DNA of 32,473 nucleotides, taken from NCBI GenBank assembly GCA_027488865.1, contig JAIYAU010000001.1:1-32473 (forward strand), given 5' to 3'. The translations under genes and the position numbers were made by a program. This DNA is from Cytophagaceae bacterium. Its GTDB lineage: Bacteria > Bacteroidota > Bacteroidia > Cytophagales > UBA9547. The notes beneath the pieces were generated by a model. It saw only the letters and a list, made by a program, of their open reading frames with translations, was not told the origin of the DNA and made no database searches. This document shows, in pieces, positions 32,307 to 32,473 of the stretch; the first letter of the stretch is position 1, and every line of letters starts with the position of its first letter.

Positions 32307-32473
32307 ATGTGTTTTACAACAGCCATTGAATATGAACATAAAGCTTTAGAAAAAAGGTTTTTAAGAGAATTTAAAAACCCATCAAACTTTATCCCGATAA
32401 GTTTCAACCTTGGATTTTTACACAACTACTCTCCTATTATTGCCAACGATAATGGAATAATAATGGAGGCACA
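32307..32473 (+). CDS. SRAP-domain protein (YedK/HMCES-like), N-terminal part only
   Basis: The first 55 codons are visible before the window ends. The start MCFTTAIEYEHKALEKRF puts a cysteine at position 2, the residue that after Met removal forms a covalent link to abasic sites in single-stranded DNA. PIIANDNG (43-50) corresponds to the second conserved strand of the family. SRAP proteins protect abasic DNA and are often tied to SOS responses. The ATG at 32307 is the only start that leaves Cys2 in place. No gene follows in view. Confidence 0.8.
   Translation, partial: MCFTTAIEYEHKALEKRFLREFKNPSNFIPISFNLGFLHNYSPIIANDNGIIMEA

Noticed and set aside
1-32473. CRISPR array
   Set aside because: The repeated palindromes A-C differ in length and surround genes; no short regular repeats with unique spacers are present.
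1-32473. tRNA or rRNA genes, and integrase or transposase genes
   Set aside because: No cloverleaf-like intergenic segment with the T-loop GTTCRA context and no rRNA sequence was recognised by eye; no tyrosine recombinase or transposase motif is seen in any large open frame.

Overview
The window looks like chromosome of an AT-rich Bacteroidota bacterium; class and genus cannot be fixed from the sequence. The reasons are two secreted hydrolases with C-terminal type IX secretion (T9SS) sorting domains, several promoters of the phylum's TAnnTTTG (-7) type with no Shine-Dalgarno dependence, a DUF4783 protein, a Bacteroidota-type formimidoylglutamase-like protein, and Tgt and HisB proteins that lack the usual zinc cysteines. 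About two thirds is ordinary chromosome. The unusual part is the first 5.1 kb and the enzyme gene beside it. REGION 1 (1-5115) is accessory. Every gene lies on the minus strand: a truncated lipoprotein, a 170-residue two-repeat protein, a DUF4375-like protein, a small HAD hydrolase, a T9SS-secreted polyhydroxybutyrate-depolymerase/feruloyl-esterase-like protein, a protein resembling contact-dependent-inhibition immunity proteins, a broken gene and a two-helix membrane peptide. They are separated by imperfect palindromes of about 130-140 bp that start near CTAAC and end near GTTA(G/A)GTGC. One palindrome follows each gene, and two genes have their stop codon inside the terminal box. I read this as an integron-like gene-cassette array without an integrase (CALIN-like) in an organism not usually associated with integrons. 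Two degenerate copies of a dispersed repeat bracket it in direct orientation (about 298-405 and 5244-5385). REGION 2 (5889-11225, plus) holds an 892-residue fusion of two D-Ala-D-Ala-ligase modules, tgt, and an Atg22/UMF1-type MFS transporter. REGION 3 (11481-13628, plus) is a large T9SS-secreted alpha/beta hydrolase with Ig/PKD-like domains. It converges on rnpB (RNase P RNA, minus, 13633-13986). REGION 4 (13998-18608, minus) is a tight operon: membrane glycosyltransferase, 84-residue protein, OppC-like permease, SpoIIE/PP2C phosphatase, DPM1-like glycosyltransferase, possibly running into rnpB. REGION 5 (18877-24538) has a DUF4783 protein and a STAS/SEC14-like protein sharing a bidirectional terminator, then asnS, a small zinc-ribbon protein, a SanA-like protein, a flippase-like membrane protein and an arginase-fold protein, all minus. 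REGION 6 (24817-32473, plus) is a fur-type regulator, a STAS anti-sigma-factor antagonist and purA in a row, then hisB, a GH3-family adenylating enzyme, a FucP-type sugar transporter, a Mn-type superoxide dismutase with a terminator, and the start of a SRAP (YedK/HMCES-like) DNA-protein crosslink gene cut by the window edge. Housekeeping genes (purA, asnS, hisB, tgt, rnpB, the ligase) and stress genes (fur, SOD, SRAP) are mixed without one pathway theme. The phosphatase and the two STAS-like proteins suggest a partner-switching signalling system.
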